Shown here: positions 45,108-53,388 of the stretch, piece after piece
Position numbering within the stretch: position 1 is the stretch's first letter
Layout of the letters: every line of letters starts with the position of its first letter
From: Hephaestia sp. MAHUQ-44
Lineage (GTDB): Bacteria > Pseudomonadota > Alphaproteobacteria > Sphingomonadales > Sphingomonadaceae
Reading direction: 5' to 3'
Assembly (NCBI RefSeq): GCF_023806085.1
Contig: NZ_JAMSLX010000004.1
Span: 62,001 to 126,000, forward strand
Length of the DNA stretch: 64,000 nt
Position numbers and translations under genes: made by a program
The notes under the pieces: generated by a model
Databases searched by the model: none
The model's input: only the letters and a program-made list of their open reading frames with translations
What the model was told of the DNA's origin: nothing

Positions 45108-45959
45108 ATGCGCCGCCTTCGTTTCGCCGCCGGGATCGCGCTGCTCGCGCTGGCCTGGCCCGCTTATGCCGCCGACGATGCCGCGCCGCTCAAGGTGATG
45201 AGCTTCAACGTGCGCTGGCCGTCGCCCGACGATGGCGCGAACCTGTGGGTGAAGCGCCGCGATCTGTTCGTCGATACGATCCGCACCGCGAATCCCGACG
45301 TGATCGGCACGCAAGAACTCTACAAGAGCCAGGCCGATTACGTCCTCACCAAGCTGCCCGATTATAATTGGTTCGGGATCGATCGCCGCGGCGGCCATGC
45401 CGACGAGCATATGGGCATCTTCTATCGCCGCGATCGGCTGACGCTCGTCGATCTCGGCAATTTCTGGCTGTCCGACACGCCCGACATCGTGGGCAGCAAT
45501 ACCTGGGGCCATCCGTTCCCGCGCATGGTCACCTGGGGATTGTTCGAGCGCAAGGCCGACGGCAAGCGCTTCTATATGTACGATACGCACCTGCCGTATC
45601 GCGACGAGGATGAGGACGCGCGCACCAAGGGCGCGACGCTGATCCTGTCGCGGATCAAGGCGCTGCCGCCGGGTGTGCCGTTCGTGATGACGGGCGATTT
45701 CAACACCGGGCCGGAGAGCGCGGCGCACACGCTGCTGACCACCGAGTTGAAGGACGCGCGCGAAACGGTGGCAAATCCGCAAGGTCCGGCCGAGACCTTC
45801 CACAATTTCACCGGCACCCCCGATCACCGGATCGACTGGATTCTCTATCGCGGCTTCACCGCGCTGGGCCAGCAGACGATCACGACACATCGTGGCAAGG
45901 TGTATCCATCGGATCACTTCCCGCTGACCGCCGAACTCGCGTTTCCCGAAGGCTCGTAA
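45108..45959 (+). CDS. Secreted endonuclease/exonuclease/phosphatase-fold hydrolase
   Basis: 283 residues with a signal peptide (MRRLRFAAGIALLALAWPAYA). Fold motifs are complete: VMSFNVRW, IGTQEL (metal-binding Glu), YDTHL, TGDFNTGPES and PSDHFPL (catalytic His). The family includes phosphodiesterases, phosphatases and sphingomyelinases, so the substrate is open. As third gene of the glucanase-GH3 operon it probably acts on the same glycan, perhaps removing phosphodiester-linked groups; that is inference. A terminator follows at 45985. Confidence 0.88.
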   Translation: MRRLRFAAGIALLALAWPAYAADDAAPLKVMSFNVRWPSPDDGANLWVKRRDLFVDTIRTANPDVIGTQELYKSQADYVLTKLPDYNWFGIDRRGGHADEHMGIFYRRDRLTLVDLGNFWLSDTPDIVGSNTWGHPFPRMVTWGLFERKADGKRFYMYDTHLPYRDEDEDARTKGATLILSRIKALPPGVPFVMTGDFNTGPESAAHTLLTTELKDARETVANPQGPAETFHNFTGTPDHRIDWILYRGFTALGQQTITTHRGKVYPSDHFPLTAELAFPEGS

Positions 45960-45984
45960 CGACGGCGACAGTGCCCCAAAAGAA

Positions 45985-46015
45985 ATGGCGCGCTCCCGGC
46001 TGGGGAACGCGCCAT
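45985..46015. terminator. Bidirectional terminator hairpin between convergent genes
   Basis: ATGGCGCG (45985-45992) pairs with CGCGCCAT (46008-46015), and CTCCC with GGGGA inside extends the stem. Sits between the hydrolase stop and the Oar-like receptor stop and can serve both. Confidence 0.6.
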
Positions 46016-46040
46016 CAGGTGAGGAGGGGAAGGACCTCCT

Positions 46041-49000
46041 TTAGAAGCTGAAGCCCGCCGAGAGCTTGATCGTGCGCGGGGGGCCGTCCGTATTGTAATT
46101 GGTCAGCTGCCGTTTGCCGGTCAGGGCATCGAAGCCGTTGTAGTTGCGGTCGTTGAACAGGTTGATGATGTCGAGGCGGAAGCGTACTCGCATCTCGTCG
46201 GTCGGGAAGCCGATCGCGACATATTTGGTCAGCGACACATCCATCTGGCGGAAGCCCCAGCGATCGCCATTGCCCTCGGTCTCGGTGGCGATGACGGTGC
46301 GCGACGGCGGCGTCCCGGCGGTGTTCACGAATGCCTTGAGGACCATCGGCGATGAAATCTGGAACTTGCCCGACAGCGCCATGTCGAACGGCAGATCGAC
46401 GGTGCCCGCGGCGACGAAGCGATGCTTGCGCACCCCCGACGAGGCGGTGAACGGATAATCGGCCATGCTCGGGAAATCGAGCGAGAACAATTCGCCGAAC
46501 TGCCGGTTTTCCTCGGCCTTGGTGTAGGTATAGGTCGCGTCGATGCTCCACGGCGAATCGACCGAATATTGCTTGGTCAGCTTGAGATAGCCGCTGTCGG
46601 CGCGGGTTTCGATGCCGTTGGTGCCGATGATGATCGCGCCGTATCCCGGCGGCGCGAAGCCGAACGGCGAATCGGGGTTGCCGGTCGCCGGGAAGAAGCT
46701 GCCGTCGGGTCGGCGGTTGCCCAGCAGATAGGCGAAGCCGTCGTGGCTGGCGACGTGCGAATAGCCCGCTTCGAGTTCGATCGGATCGAAACGGCCGCGA
46801 ATGCCCAGGCTGAACTGATCCGAATAGGGCATCTTGATGTCGTTGTTGATGAACCGCAGTTCGCGCCCACCGCCGGCAGGAGCGCCCGCGAGCAATTGCG
46901 CGCGCCCGGCTTCGGTCAGGTAGACCGGGTCCCACGGCACGCAGGTCGGGCTGGGCGCGCAGACGTTGCGGGGGTCGCCGGTGATGAAGTTGAACGTCCG
47001 CCCGGCGAACTGGCCCTGCGACAATTCCTGCTGGATGAAGTCGAACTGGGTACGATCATACGATCGGCCATAGCCGCCGAACACTGCGAACCGACCAGTC
47101 TCGTCGAGCTTGTAGGTGAAGCCCAGGCGTGGCTGCCACGCGCCCTTGAACGCTTTCCGGTTGTTGCCGGTCGAGATATAGTCGTTGATGTTGTAATCGG
47201 CGTTTTGCAGATTGGGATAGAGTGGATCGCCGGTCAGCGGGTCGGTGGTGACGCCCGTGACCAGCGCAACGATCGCCGGATCATGGACATAGTTGAGGAA
47301 GGCCGGGGTGCGCTCGTAATCCCAACGCAGGCCGAGATTGAGCGTCAGCCGGTCGGTGACGTCCCAATCGTCCTGCGCATAGACGCCGAACTGGAAATTG
47401 TCCGATGAGATGCGTGGATCGCCGCTGCCGATCGGGGCGCCGAACTGGACGCGATAGGGGATCGTGTCGTTGAATGTGCCGCCGTCCGGATTGTACGAGA
47501 CGTTATAGATATAGAGCGGATTGAGGCCGTTCTGCTCGGTGGTGTTGAGTGTGATCCACTTGGCCTTGACCCCGACCTTGAAGGTGTGGCCCTGCAGAGC
47601 AGTGTAGGTGAAATCGTCGGAGACGGTCCACCCTTTCTGGCCCTTGTTCTGGAAGTTGGAGCCCGCGCCGAAGCGCAGGACATCGCCGGTCCGTGTGCCG
47701 CCGGTGGGATTCGGAACGGTCGCGTTGAACAGCGTGACCGTACCGTTCACCGCCGGACGCGGATTCCAGGACACGTCCTCATAGGCGACCTTGAAATCGT
47801 TGATCCAGCTATCGGCGGTGTGCTGCCACCGCGCGAGGCCACGCCATTCGGTGACGTCGGTCAGGCTGCGCGTGTCATAGGCTGCGATGCCGTTGTTGAA
47901 TTGCTCGCCATATTCCTCGCGATATTTGAGCGAAAACTCGAGCAGATCGCGGCTGGTCGGCGCGATATCGATCTTGCCGAAATAGAGGTTCTCGTTGAAT
48001 TCCTGATTCCGGGGGCCGAAATAGCCCTGATATTCTTCGGGAAAGAACGAGACCGGCAGCGACAGGCCCGGGGTCACGTCGCGCGGCTCGATGCGGCGCT
48101 TGCCTTCATAGGTGACGAAGAAGTGCGCGATATCCTTGATGATCGGTCCACCGAGCGCGCCACCGAACTGGAAGTCCTTGCTCTTCACCTTGGCCGGATC
48201 GGTACGGAATAATTCTGCGGGCCGGAAATCGCGCAGGTCCTGGTTGGTGAAATCGACGAAACCTTCGCCGTGGAACTGGTTGGTGCCCGATTTGGTGACC
48301 GCGGTGATCGCGACCGAGCTGACCTGATCGAACTCGGCTTTGTAGTTGGAGCTGATCACGCGATACTCGCCGATCGCGAGCTGCGGGAACGGGTTGCCCT
48401 GCGTCGAATCCTGCCCGGTGACGCCGTTCTTGAGGACGTAATCCTTCTGGCCGACGCCATCGATGAAGACGTTGACCGTGCTGCTGGCCTGCGCACCGCC
48501 CTGCAATCGTGAATTACCCCCGCCATCGGTGATGAACTGCACGCCCGGCGCCAGATCCGCGAAGGCGAGGAAGTTGCGGTTGTTCTGCGGCAATTGCTCG
48601 ATCAGCCGCTGCGAGATGACCTTGCCGACCTCGCCGCCTTCCATGTTCTGGAGCTTGGAGGCGGTGACGATGATCGTGCCGCCCTCATCTGCAGCCGCTT
48701 CGCCCGGCGCGGCGGCGGCCTCGGGACCGGTTTCGGCGAGGTCGAAATTGAGCTGGGCGTTCTGCGCGACCTGGAGCGTGAAGGTGTCGGTGTTGCGCAC
48801 CCCGCTCGGCGTCGTCACTTCGAGCCGATATTCGCCGGGGCGCAGCGACGGGAAATTATACTGGCCGCTCGCGCTGACAGGGGCGGTGCGGCGATAGCCG
48901 GAGCCGGTATCGACGATCGTGACCTGGGTCGCGGTGGGCTGGCCGTTGTCGGTGATCGTGCCGCGCAGCGATGCGGCCGAAACCTGTGCCTCGGCAGGCG

Positions 49001-49091
49001 TAGCGAGCAGCGCGGCCGACGCGGCGCCGAGCAGGAGCGCGGCGGCGAAGTGCAGCCCGCGACCGCGGATGGATGTGGTAGTCGACTTCAT
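46041..49091 (-). CDS. Oar-like TonB-dependent receptor with carboxypeptidase-regulatory-like N-domain
   Basis: 1016 residues. A signal peptide (ending near PAEAQ) is followed by a carboxypeptidase-regulatory-like beta domain (SLRGTITDNGQPTATQVTI, GQYNFPSLRPGEYRLEV), then the plug and a long barrel with the terminal IKLSAGFSF. This Oar-type architecture occurs in many sphingomonad and Caulobacter receptors for large substrates. Transcribed toward the glucanase operon. Two degenerate LacI-type operators lie 205-241 bp upstream of the start. Confidence 0.94.
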   Translation of the reverse strand: MKSTTTSIRGRGLHFAAALLLGAASAALLATPAEAQVSAASLRGTITDNGQPTATQVTIVDTGSGYRRTAPVSASGQYNFPSLRPGEYRLEVTTPSGVRNTDTFTLQVAQNAQLNFDLAETGPEAAAAPGEAAADEGGTIIVTASKLQNMEGGEVGKVISQRLIEQLPQNNRNFLAFADLAPGVQFITDGGGNSRLQGGAQASSTVNVFIDGVGQKDYVLKNGVTGQDSTQGNPFPQLAIGEYRVISSNYKAEFDQVSSVAITAVTKSGTNQFHGEGFVDFTNQDLRDFRPAELFRTDPAKVKSKDFQFGGALGGPIIKDIAHFFVTYEGKRRIEPRDVTPGLSLPVSFFPEEYQGYFGPRNQEFNENLYFGKIDIAPTSRDLLEFSLKYREEYGEQFNNGIAAYDTRSLTDVTEWRGLARWQHTADSWINDFKVAYEDVSWNPRPAVNGTVTLFNATVPNPTGGTRTGDVLRFGAGSNFQNKGQKGWTVSDDFTYTALQGHTFKVGVKAKWITLNTTEQNGLNPLYIYNVSYNPDGGTFNDTIPYRVQFGAPIGSGDPRISSDNFQFGVYAQDDWDVTDRLTLNLGLRWDYERTPAFLNYVHDPAIVALVTGVTTDPLTGDPLYPNLQNADYNINDYISTGNNRKAFKGAWQPRLGFTYKLDETGRFAVFGGYGRSYDRTQFDFIQQELSQGQFAGRTFNFITGDPRNVCAPSPTCVPWDPVYLTEAGRAQLLAGAPAGGGRELRFINNDIKMPYSDQFSLGIRGRFDPIELEAGYSHVASHDGFAYLLGNRRPDGSFFPATGNPDSPFGFAPPGYGAIIIGTNGIETRADSGYLKLTKQYSVDSPWSIDATYTYTKAEENRQFGELFSLDFPSMADYPFTASSGVRKHRFVAAGTVDLPFDMALSGKFQISSPMVLKAFVNTAGTPPSRTVIATETEGNGDRWGFRQMDVSLTKYVAIGFPTDEMRVRFRLDIINLFNDRNYNGFDALTGKRQLTNYNTDGPPRTIKLSAGFSF

Positions 49092-49295
49092 TGGTTGGTC
49101 TCCCCCGTTCCGGCCTTCTCAGGGCTTCGGTACGTTGTGCTGCTTGGTGAATGGGTGCCGCGTCGCCCGGCCGAGTGCGCCGACAGCCGGGTGGTGAGGC
49201 CCGGCGCGCGCGTGCGGCTTTGCGCAATGCGGCTGAACGCGATGATCATGTGTCCTGAGCCAGATCCTCCGCCCGGCCTGAGGCCGTTACGGCCC

Positions 49296-49309
49296 TGTAA
49301 CCGGTTTCA
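49296..49309. promoter_or_regulatory. LacI-type operator, second site
   Basis: TGTAACCGGTTTCA differs from the perfect palindrome at 41243-41256 at one position of 14. It lies in the divergent receptor/hydrolase region, spaced 23 bp centre to centre from a weaker third site, about two helical turns. Confidence 0.65.
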
Positions 49310-49318
49310 TGGAGGGTT

Positions 49319-49332
49319 TGTAACCGTTTCCA
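49319..49332. promoter_or_regulatory. LacI-type operator, third (weaker) site
   Basis: TGTAACCGTTTCCA keeps the left half-site exactly and degenerates on the right. Its closeness to the second site suggests cooperative binding by one repressor. Confidence 0.5.
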
Positions 49333-49479
49333 CGCACCCCCCGCAAGGGGCCGGGCGTGCTTTGCCGCCGCGCTGTGGCATTTGTGCCGCGCCCCATGAG
49401 GCGCGCTAAGCGATCGCGAGGATTGACAGCGTTGCCAGGGGCGTCGACGGTTGCGCTATCGGCGTCGGGGAGGTGGGTG

Positions 49480-50364
49480 ATGAAGAGGTGCTGGTTAATG
49501 GCTCTCATGCCTCTGATAGCGTTATCGTTGAGTGCGCCCCTCATCGCGCAGCAGGCGCCGGTGCGGACGCCGTTATGGGCGCACGGCGCGCCGGGGTTCG
49601 AGGACCGCGCGGGCATCCCTGAGCGTGTCGAGGATTATTGGACCAAGGGCGTCAACAATCCCGGCATCACCGCCTTCCTCCCCGCGCCCGCCAACGCGAC
49701 CGGCACCGCGATTGTCGTCGTGCCCGGCGGCGGGCATCAATTGCTCGTCACCACGACTGAGGGCGACGATGTCGGCCGCTGGCTCGCCCATCGCGGCATC
49801 GCGGCGTTCGTCGTGCGCTATCGCCTGTTCCGTGAGGCGGGCTCGCCCTACACGCTCGAGGATGCGCGCGCCGATGTCGAGCGCGCGGTGCGCAGTGTCC
49901 GCGCCCGCGCGGCCGGCGATGGCATCGACCCGCACCGGATCGGCATCTGGGGCTTCTCGGCGGGTGGCGAACTGGCGCGAATGGCCGCGTTCAGCCCGCC
50001 GGTGCCCGCGCGCGGCACGCCCGACGCGATCGATGCGCTCTCCGCGCGGCCCGATTTCGCGATCCTCGAATTTCCCGGTCCGCTCCACGCCGCCGAGCAG
50101 GTCAGCGCCGATTCGCCGCCGCTGCTGCTCGGTGCGGCGAATGACGACGCGTGCTGTTCGGCGCCGACGGTCGATCTGCTCCAGGCGTATCGCAAGGCGG
50201 GGGCGTCGGTGGAAATTCATCTCTATGCGGCGGGCGGCCACGCCTTCAATCTTGGCGAAGATACACCGCTCGTGAGTCTCCAGCATTGGCCGCAAACGGT
50301 GCTCGACTGGCTGTCGGATCGCGGGCTGTTGGGGCAGCCCGCGCCGGTGTTCACGCCCAAATAA
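49480..50364 (+). CDS. Secreted alpha/beta hydrolase (esterase-like)
   Basis: 294 residues from MKRCWLMALMPLIALSL, a signal peptide with a GGAGGTG box upstream. Oxyanion-hole segment VVVPGGGHQLL, nucleophile GFSAGGELARMA, and C-terminal His region AAGGHAFNLGE form the catalytic set of BD-FAE/Axe-type carbohydrate esterases. Likely removes acyl groups from a saccharide. Divergent from the Oar-like receptor and downstream of the two operators. A 41-codon upstream extension was rejected. Confidence 0.88.
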   Translation: MKRCWLMALMPLIALSLSAPLIAQQAPVRTPLWAHGAPGFEDRAGIPERVEDYWTKGVNNPGITAFLPAPANATGTAIVVVPGGGHQLLVTTTEGDDVGRWLAHRGIAAFVVRYRLFREAGSPYTLEDARADVERAVRSVRARAAGDGIDPHRIGIWGFSAGGELARMAAFSPPVPARGTPDAIDALSARPDFAILEFPGPLHAAEQVSADSPPLLLGAANDDACCSAPTVDLLQAYRKAGASVEIHLYAAGGHAFNLGEDTPLVSLQHWPQTVLDWLSDRGLLGQPAPVFTPK

Positions 50365-50404
50365 TCGGGTGCCGCGCTTGACACCGCTGCCCGTCTCTAT
50401 AGGG

Positions 50405-50456
50405 GCGGCGGCGGGCCACGCGGTCCCAACGCCGCGCGTGCTCTCTGTGAGGAGAG
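50405..50456 (+). ncRNA. serC leader RNA candidate (two hairpins, hidden ribosome binding site)
   Basis: First hairpin: GCGGCG (50405-50410) with CGCCGC (50430-50435). Second: CTCTC (50441-50445) with GAGAG (50452-50456), loop TGTGAG; the GAGGAG ribosome binding site is inside this second stem, 5 bp before the serC ATG. A leader RNA family named serC has been described in alphaproteobacteria with this gene context. A TTGACA at 50378-50383 could be part of the promoter, although a TATAGG follows at only 14 bp. Confidence 0.55.
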
Positions 50457-50461
50457 TCTAC

Positions 50462-51619
50462 ATGACTGATACGATTGCCGCCGGCGCTGTCATTGCGTCT
50501 GCAAAGCCTGATGCCAAGCCTGCTCGCCCGTTCTTTTCGTCGGGCCCCTGCGCGAAGCCACCGGGCTGGGATGTCACCAAAATCGCTGCCGATGTGCTCG
50601 GGCGCTCGCACCGCTCGAAGCTCGGCAAGGCGCGCCTGCAATATTGCATCGATCTGATGCGCGAGATGCTCGCGCTGCCGGAGACGCACCGCATCGGCAT
50701 CGTGCCGGGGTCGGATACCGGCGCGTTCGAGATGGCGATGTGGACGATGCTGGGCGCGCGCGGCGTGACCACGCTGGCATGGGAAAGCTTCGGTGAAGGT
50801 TGGGTCACCGATGTGGTCAAGCAATTGAAGCTTGAGCCGAACGTATTGCGCGCCGATTACGGCCAGATCCCCGATCTCGATACAGTCGATTGGTCGGACG
50901 ACGTGTTGTTCACCTGGAACGGCACCACCTCCGGCGCGCGCGTGCCCGATGGCGAATGGATCGCCGCGGATCGCGAAGGGCTGTGCTTCGCCGACGCGAC
51001 CAGTGCGGTGTTCGCGTACGATCTGCCGTGGGACAAGATCGATGTCGCCACCTTCTCGTGGCAGAAGGTGCTGGGCGGCGAGGGCGGGCACGGGGTGCTG
51101 ATCCTCGGCCCCCGCGCGGTCGAGCGGCTCGAAAGCTACACCCCGGCCTGGCCGCTTCCCAAGGTGTTCCGCCTGACGAAGGGCGGCAAGCTCAGCGAGG
51201 GCATCTTCAAGGGCGAAACGATCAACACGCCGTCGATGCTCGCGGTCGAGGACGCGATTTTCGCGCTCGAATGGGGCAAATCGGTCGGCGGACTGCACGG
51301 TCTGATCAAGCGCTCGGACGCCAATGCGGCCGCGCTCGACAAGATCGTCGCCGCGCGTTCGTGGCTCGGCCATCTCGCGGTCGATCGCGGTATCCGCTCG
51401 AAGACCAGCGTGTGCCTCACGGTCGAGGGCGCCGATGCGGGCTTCATCAAGAAGTTCGCCGGCCTGCTCGAAGCCGAAGGCGCGGCCTATGACATCGCCG
51501 GCTATCGCGATGCCCCGCCGGGCTTGCGCATCTGGTGCGGTGCCACGGTCGATACCGCGGATATCGAGGCGCTCGGGCCCTGGCTCGATTGGGCCTGGGC
51601 ACAGGCCAACGCCGCTTGA
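50462..51619 (+). CDS. serC: Phosphoserine aminotransferase
   Basis: PLP enzyme making 3-phosphoserine from 3-phosphohydroxypyruvate. 385 residues, the alphaproteobacterial/archaeal type. Start MTDTIAAGAVIA; 31 upstream codons were rejected because they cover the leader. Motifs: FSSGPCAKPPGWD, GIVPGSDTGAFEMAMW, and the PLP lysine in TFSWQKVLGGEGGHG. Pairs with serA 104 bp downstream. Confidence 0.97.
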   Translation: MTDTIAAGAVIASAKPDAKPARPFFSSGPCAKPPGWDVTKIAADVLGRSHRSKLGKARLQYCIDLMREMLALPETHRIGIVPGSDTGAFEMAMWTMLGARGVTTLAWESFGEGWVTDVVKQLKLEPNVLRADYGQIPDLDTVDWSDDVLFTWNGTTSGARVPDGEWIAADREGLCFADATSAVFAYDLPWDKIDVATFSWQKVLGGEGGHGVLILGPRAVERLESYTPAWPLPKVFRLTKGGKLSEGIFKGETINTPSMLAVEDAIFALEWGKSVGGLHGLIKRSDANAAALDKIVAARSWLGHLAVDRGIRSKTSVCLTVEGADAGFIKKFAGLLEAEGAAYDIAGYRDAPPGLRIWCGATVDTADIEALGPWLDWAWAQANAA

Positions 51620-51688
51620 AGGTTTAAAGGCAGCCCGCCCCGGCGCAGGTCGGGTCTCTCCCTATTTCGTGCCCTATTGCGGCACGCG

Positions 51689-51711
51689 ATCCCGGCCTTC
51701 GCCGGGATGAC
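51689..51711. repeat. Short CCGG-type palindromic repeat, copy 4
   Basis: Stem ATCCCGG (51689-51695) / CCGGGAT (51702-51708) followed by GACG. In the serC-serA gap, 12 bp before the serA start, so it could influence serA translation. Confidence 0.65.
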
Positions 51712-51723
51712 GAGGTAAAAGAC

Positions 51724-53301
51724 ATGGCAAAAGTTCTCATTTCCGACAAAATGGACCCCAAGGCCGCGCAGATCTTTCGCGAGCGCGGCGTCGAGGTCGA
51801 CGAGATCACCGGCAAGACCCCCGAGGAACTGAAGGCGATCATCGGCCAATATGATGGCCTTGCGATCCGTTCGGCGACCAAGGTCACGCAGGAAATCCTC
51901 GACGCGGCGACCAACCTCAAGGTCGTCGGCCGTGCCGGGATCGGTGTCGACAACGTCGATATTCCTGCCGCCAGCGCCAAGGGCGTGGTGGTGATGAACA
52001 CGCCGTTCGGCAATTCGATCACCACCGCCGAGCACGCGATCGCGCTGATGTTCGCGCTCGCCCGCCAGCTCCCCGAGGCCGATGCCTCGACCCAGGCTGG
52101 CAAGTGGGAAAAGAACCGCTTCATGGGTGTCGAGCTGACCAACAAGACGCTGGGGCTGATCGGCGCGGGCAATATCGGCGGCATCGTCGCCGATCGCGCG
52201 CGCGGGCTGAAAATGAAGGTCATCGCCTACGATCCGTTCCTGACCCCCGAACGCGCGGTCGAACTCGGGGTCGAGAAGGCCGATCTCGATACGTTGCTGG
52301 CGCGGGCCGATTTCATCACGCTCCATACGCCGCTCACCGATCAGACGCGCAACATCCTGTCGCGCGAAAATCTCGCCAAGACCAAGAAGGGCGTGCGCAT
52401 CATCAATTGCGCGCGCGGCGGGTTGGTCGACGAGGCCGCGCTCAAGGAGGGGCTCGATTCGGGCCATATCGGTGGCGCCGCACTTGACGTGTTCGTCACC
52501 GAACCGGCCAAGGAAAACGCGCTGTTCGGGACGCCCAATTTCGTCTCGACCCCGCATCTCGGCGCGTCGACCACCGAGGCGCAGGTCAATGTCGCGATCC
52601 AGGTCGCCGAGCAGATGGCGGATTATCTGGTCAGCGGCGGCGTCACCAACGCGCTCAACATGCCCAGCCTGTCGGCCGAGGAAGCGCCCAAGCTCAAGCC
52701 GTATATGGCGCTTGCCGAAACGCTCGGCAGCCTGATCGGCCAGCTTGCGCACGGCCCGCTCAGCGCGATCTCGATCGAGGTCGAGGGTGCTGCCGCCGAG
52801 CTCAACATGAAGCCGATCACCGGCGCGGTATTGGCTGGGCTGATGCGCGTTTATTCGGACACGGTGAACATGGTCAACGCGCCGTTCCTGGCGCGTGAGC
52901 GCGGACTCGACGTGCGCGAGGTGCGGCATGATCGCGAAGGCGATTATCACACGCTGGTGCGCGTCACGGTCAAGACCGAGGCGGGCGAGCGGTCGGTGGC
53001 GGGCACGCTGTTCGGCAATGCCGCGCCGCGCCTGATCGAATTGTTCGGGATCAAGGTCGAGGCTGATCTCGACGGCTATATGCTCTACGTCGTCAACGAG
53101 GACGCGCCGGGCTTCATCGGGCGCGTCGGCACCACATTGGGTGCGGCGGGGGTCAATATCGGCACCTTCCATCTCGGGCGCCGCTCGGCGGGGGGCGAGG
53201 CGGTGCTGCTGCTCTCGGTCGATGATCCGGTGTCGCCCGATCTCGTCGCCGAGGTCCGTGCGCTGCCTGGCGTCAAGACCGCGATGGCGCTGTCGTTCTG
53301 A
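51724..53301 (+). CDS. serA: D-3-phosphoglycerate dehydrogenase
   Basis: First enzyme of serine synthesis. 525 residues, the long type with ASB and ACT domains. NAD motif GLIGAGNIGGIVADRARG; catalytic Arg in INCARGGLVDE, Glu region and His in STPHLGAST. The ACT domain is at the C terminus (VVNEDAPGFIGRVGTTLG), consistent with serine feedback control. AGGT ribosome binding site. Confidence 0.98.
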   Translation: MAKVLISDKMDPKAAQIFRERGVEVDEITGKTPEELKAIIGQYDGLAIRSATKVTQEILDAATNLKVVGRAGIGVDNVDIPAASAKGVVVMNTPFGNSITTAEHAIALMFALARQLPEADASTQAGKWEKNRFMGVELTNKTLGLIGAGNIGGIVADRARGLKMKVIAYDPFLTPERAVELGVEKADLDTLLARADFITLHTPLTDQTRNILSRENLAKTKKGVRIINCARGGLVDEAALKEGLDSGHIGGAALDVFVTEPAKENALFGTPNFVSTPHLGASTTEAQVNVAIQVAEQMADYLVSGGVTNALNMPSLSAEEAPKLKPYMALAETLGSLIGQLAHGPLSAISIEVEGAAAELNMKPITGAVLAGLMRVYSDTVNMVNAPFLARERGLDVREVRHDREGDYHTLVRVTVKTEAGERSVAGTLFGNAAPRLIELFGIKVEADLDGYMLYVVNEDAPGFIGRVGTTLGAAGVNIGTFHLGRRSAGGEAVLLLSVDDPVSPDLVAEVRALPGVKTAMALSF

Positions 53302-53388
53302 TGGCGGGCACCCTCATTCTTCCGTGCGGCACCGCCGCGTTGGAAGGGTGAGGGTGACGCTGCCCGATTCCGTGCTAAGGGGCCGCCG

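Larger units (their letters stand above)
49092..49479. other. 388-bp divergent regulatory region, no gene
   Basis: Between the Oar-like receptor (minus) and the alpha/beta hydrolase (plus). It contains two LacI-type operators at 49296-49309 and 49319-49332. An ORF extension of the hydrolase to 49357 was rejected because the signal peptide begins at 49480. Otherwise nothing recognisable. Confidence 0.6.

Noticed and set aside
42660..45917. 1085-codon open frame on the minus strand opposite the GH3 and neighbouring genes
   Set aside because: Arg/His-rich composition and no domain; it is the antisense shadow of high-GC coding sequence that has clear family motifs on the plus strand.
50378..50403. 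Sigma-70 promoter TTGACA/TATAGG upstream of serC
   Set aside because: Spacer is only 14 bp, so not listed as a separate promoter; the TTGACA is mentioned with the leader.
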